NCBI RefSeq assembly: GCF_003112675.1
Contig: NZ_BFAY01000001.1
Coordinates: forward strand, 62,001-126,000
Direction of reading: 5' to 3'
From: Leptospira johnsonii
GTDB lineage: Bacteria; Spirochaetota; Leptospiria; Leptospirales; Leptospiraceae
DNA length: 64,000 nucleotides
Shown here piece by piece: positions 63,668-64,000 of the stretch. Position numbers and translations under genes: made by a program. The first letter of the stretch is position 1. Each line of letters starts with the position of its first letter. The notes beneath the pieces were generated by a model. The model searched no databases. It worked only from the letters and a program-made list of their open reading frames with translations, and was not told where the DNA came from.

Positions 63668-64000
63668 ATGGCAGGCCCAGAAAGAAAGGTCATCGAAAGA
63701 AATTCCCATGGAGAATACGTTCTAACTGCGTACGGGGAATTTTTAAGTTATTTCCACACTCATATCCAACTTTTCGGAACATTGATTTCCGCTAAAAAAA
63801 TTCCCGCCAAAGAACAAGAAGCACTTAAGTTAAAATTACGTTCTTATATCTCAAACAACGTCCAGAAGACGGATCATTTTTTCGATCAACTTCCTCAATT
63901 CGCTCAGTTTCTCGGAATGGGTTCTCAGGAACTTTCTTCTTACATGAACCGGAACTTCTTGGGAGCTTTGAATAAGGTAAAAACCAAACTCATCGAACAA
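63668..64000 (+). CDS. Hypothetical protein, 3' end cut by window
   Basis: An ATG at 63668 opens a frame that stays open to the last base (111 codons). It reads MAGPERKVIERNSHGEYVLT, then AYGEFLSYFHTHIQLFGTLI and SAKKIPAKEQEALKLKLRSY. It is helical, with a coding-like composition. No family recognised from the visible part. The gene is incomplete, not broken. Confidence 0.6.
   Translation, partial: MAGPERKVIERNSHGEYVLTAYGEFLSYFHTHIQLFGTLISAKKIPAKEQEALKLKLRSYISNNVQKTDHFFDQLPQFAQFLGMGSQELSSYMNRNFLGALNKVKTKLIEQ

Noticed and set aside
63191..63693. Two minus-strand frames opposite the small 63280 gene
   Set aside because: Cys/Arg/Phe-rich, no start signals; the plus-strand frame has the better amino-acid pattern.

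Overview
The window looks like chromosome from a Leptospira species (spirochaete with an LPS outer membrane). This is inferred from gene content: dapL for the LL-diaminopimelate route, a 668-residue IspG with an inserted domain, lpxI-lpxB lipid A genes, many lipoproteins with loose spirochaetal lipoboxes, 7TM-AraC regulators and moderate-to-low GC. A complete AlkB-type alkane monooxygenase fits a free-living or intermediate lineage better than a strict pathogen, but the species cannot be fixed. No IS element, phage, CRISPR array, tRNA or rRNA was seen.

Layout. 0.3-6.4 kb (minus): TonB-dependent receptor, a putative lipoprotein, a large Asp-rich beta-rich lipoprotein and a small tail-anchored protein. 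6.5-9.8 kb: GGDEF/EAL protein and alkB. 9.9-14.3 kb (minus): NUDIX, MFS, M1 aminopeptidase. 14.4-19.8 kb (plus): UvrD/PcrA-type helicase with a disordered acidic N-terminus, TPR lipoprotein, AsmA-like envelope protein. 19.8-27.4 kb (minus): a tightly packed run of a 44-residue ORF, sucC, sucD, tolC-like, SH3 protein, fmdB, lpxI, lpxB. 27.7-38.6 kb: rhodanese lipoprotein, DoxX, DUF819, ruvA, outer-membrane protein, metallo-beta-lactamase-fold lipoprotein, fatty-acid desaturase and RND pump. 38.7-47.5 kb: pyrB-DUF2203-dapL, an unknown envelope pair, a PAS-Fis regulator with a lysine-rich tail, rho-rpmE, and a NifU/IscU-pentapeptide fusion. 47.6-50.5 kb: a secreted lipase-like lipoprotein broken by a frameshift and flanked by two related small lipoproteins. 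50.5-59.8 kb: SDR-TetR, AraC, C45-type hydrolase, DUF1566 lipoprotein, ispG, membrane protein. 60.1-64 kb: two lipoproteins, a small protein and a CDS cut by the window end.

The themes are envelope biology (lipid A, TonB import, efflux, lipoproteins, lipid hydrolysis and desaturation) mixed with core metabolism. The most unusual signals are: (i) the TonB receptor / Asp-rich lipoprotein locus; (ii) the lipase locus with its paralogous C-x14-C small lipoproteins; (iii) a recurring post-cysteine short hydrophobic segment in many lipoproteins; (iv) a family of 16-bp quasi-palindromes (consensus TGTWGGARYTCCWACA) and larger hairpins seen only between genes; (v) hairpins close to the start codons of several lipoprotein and regulator genes, one of them with a six-codon leader ORF.
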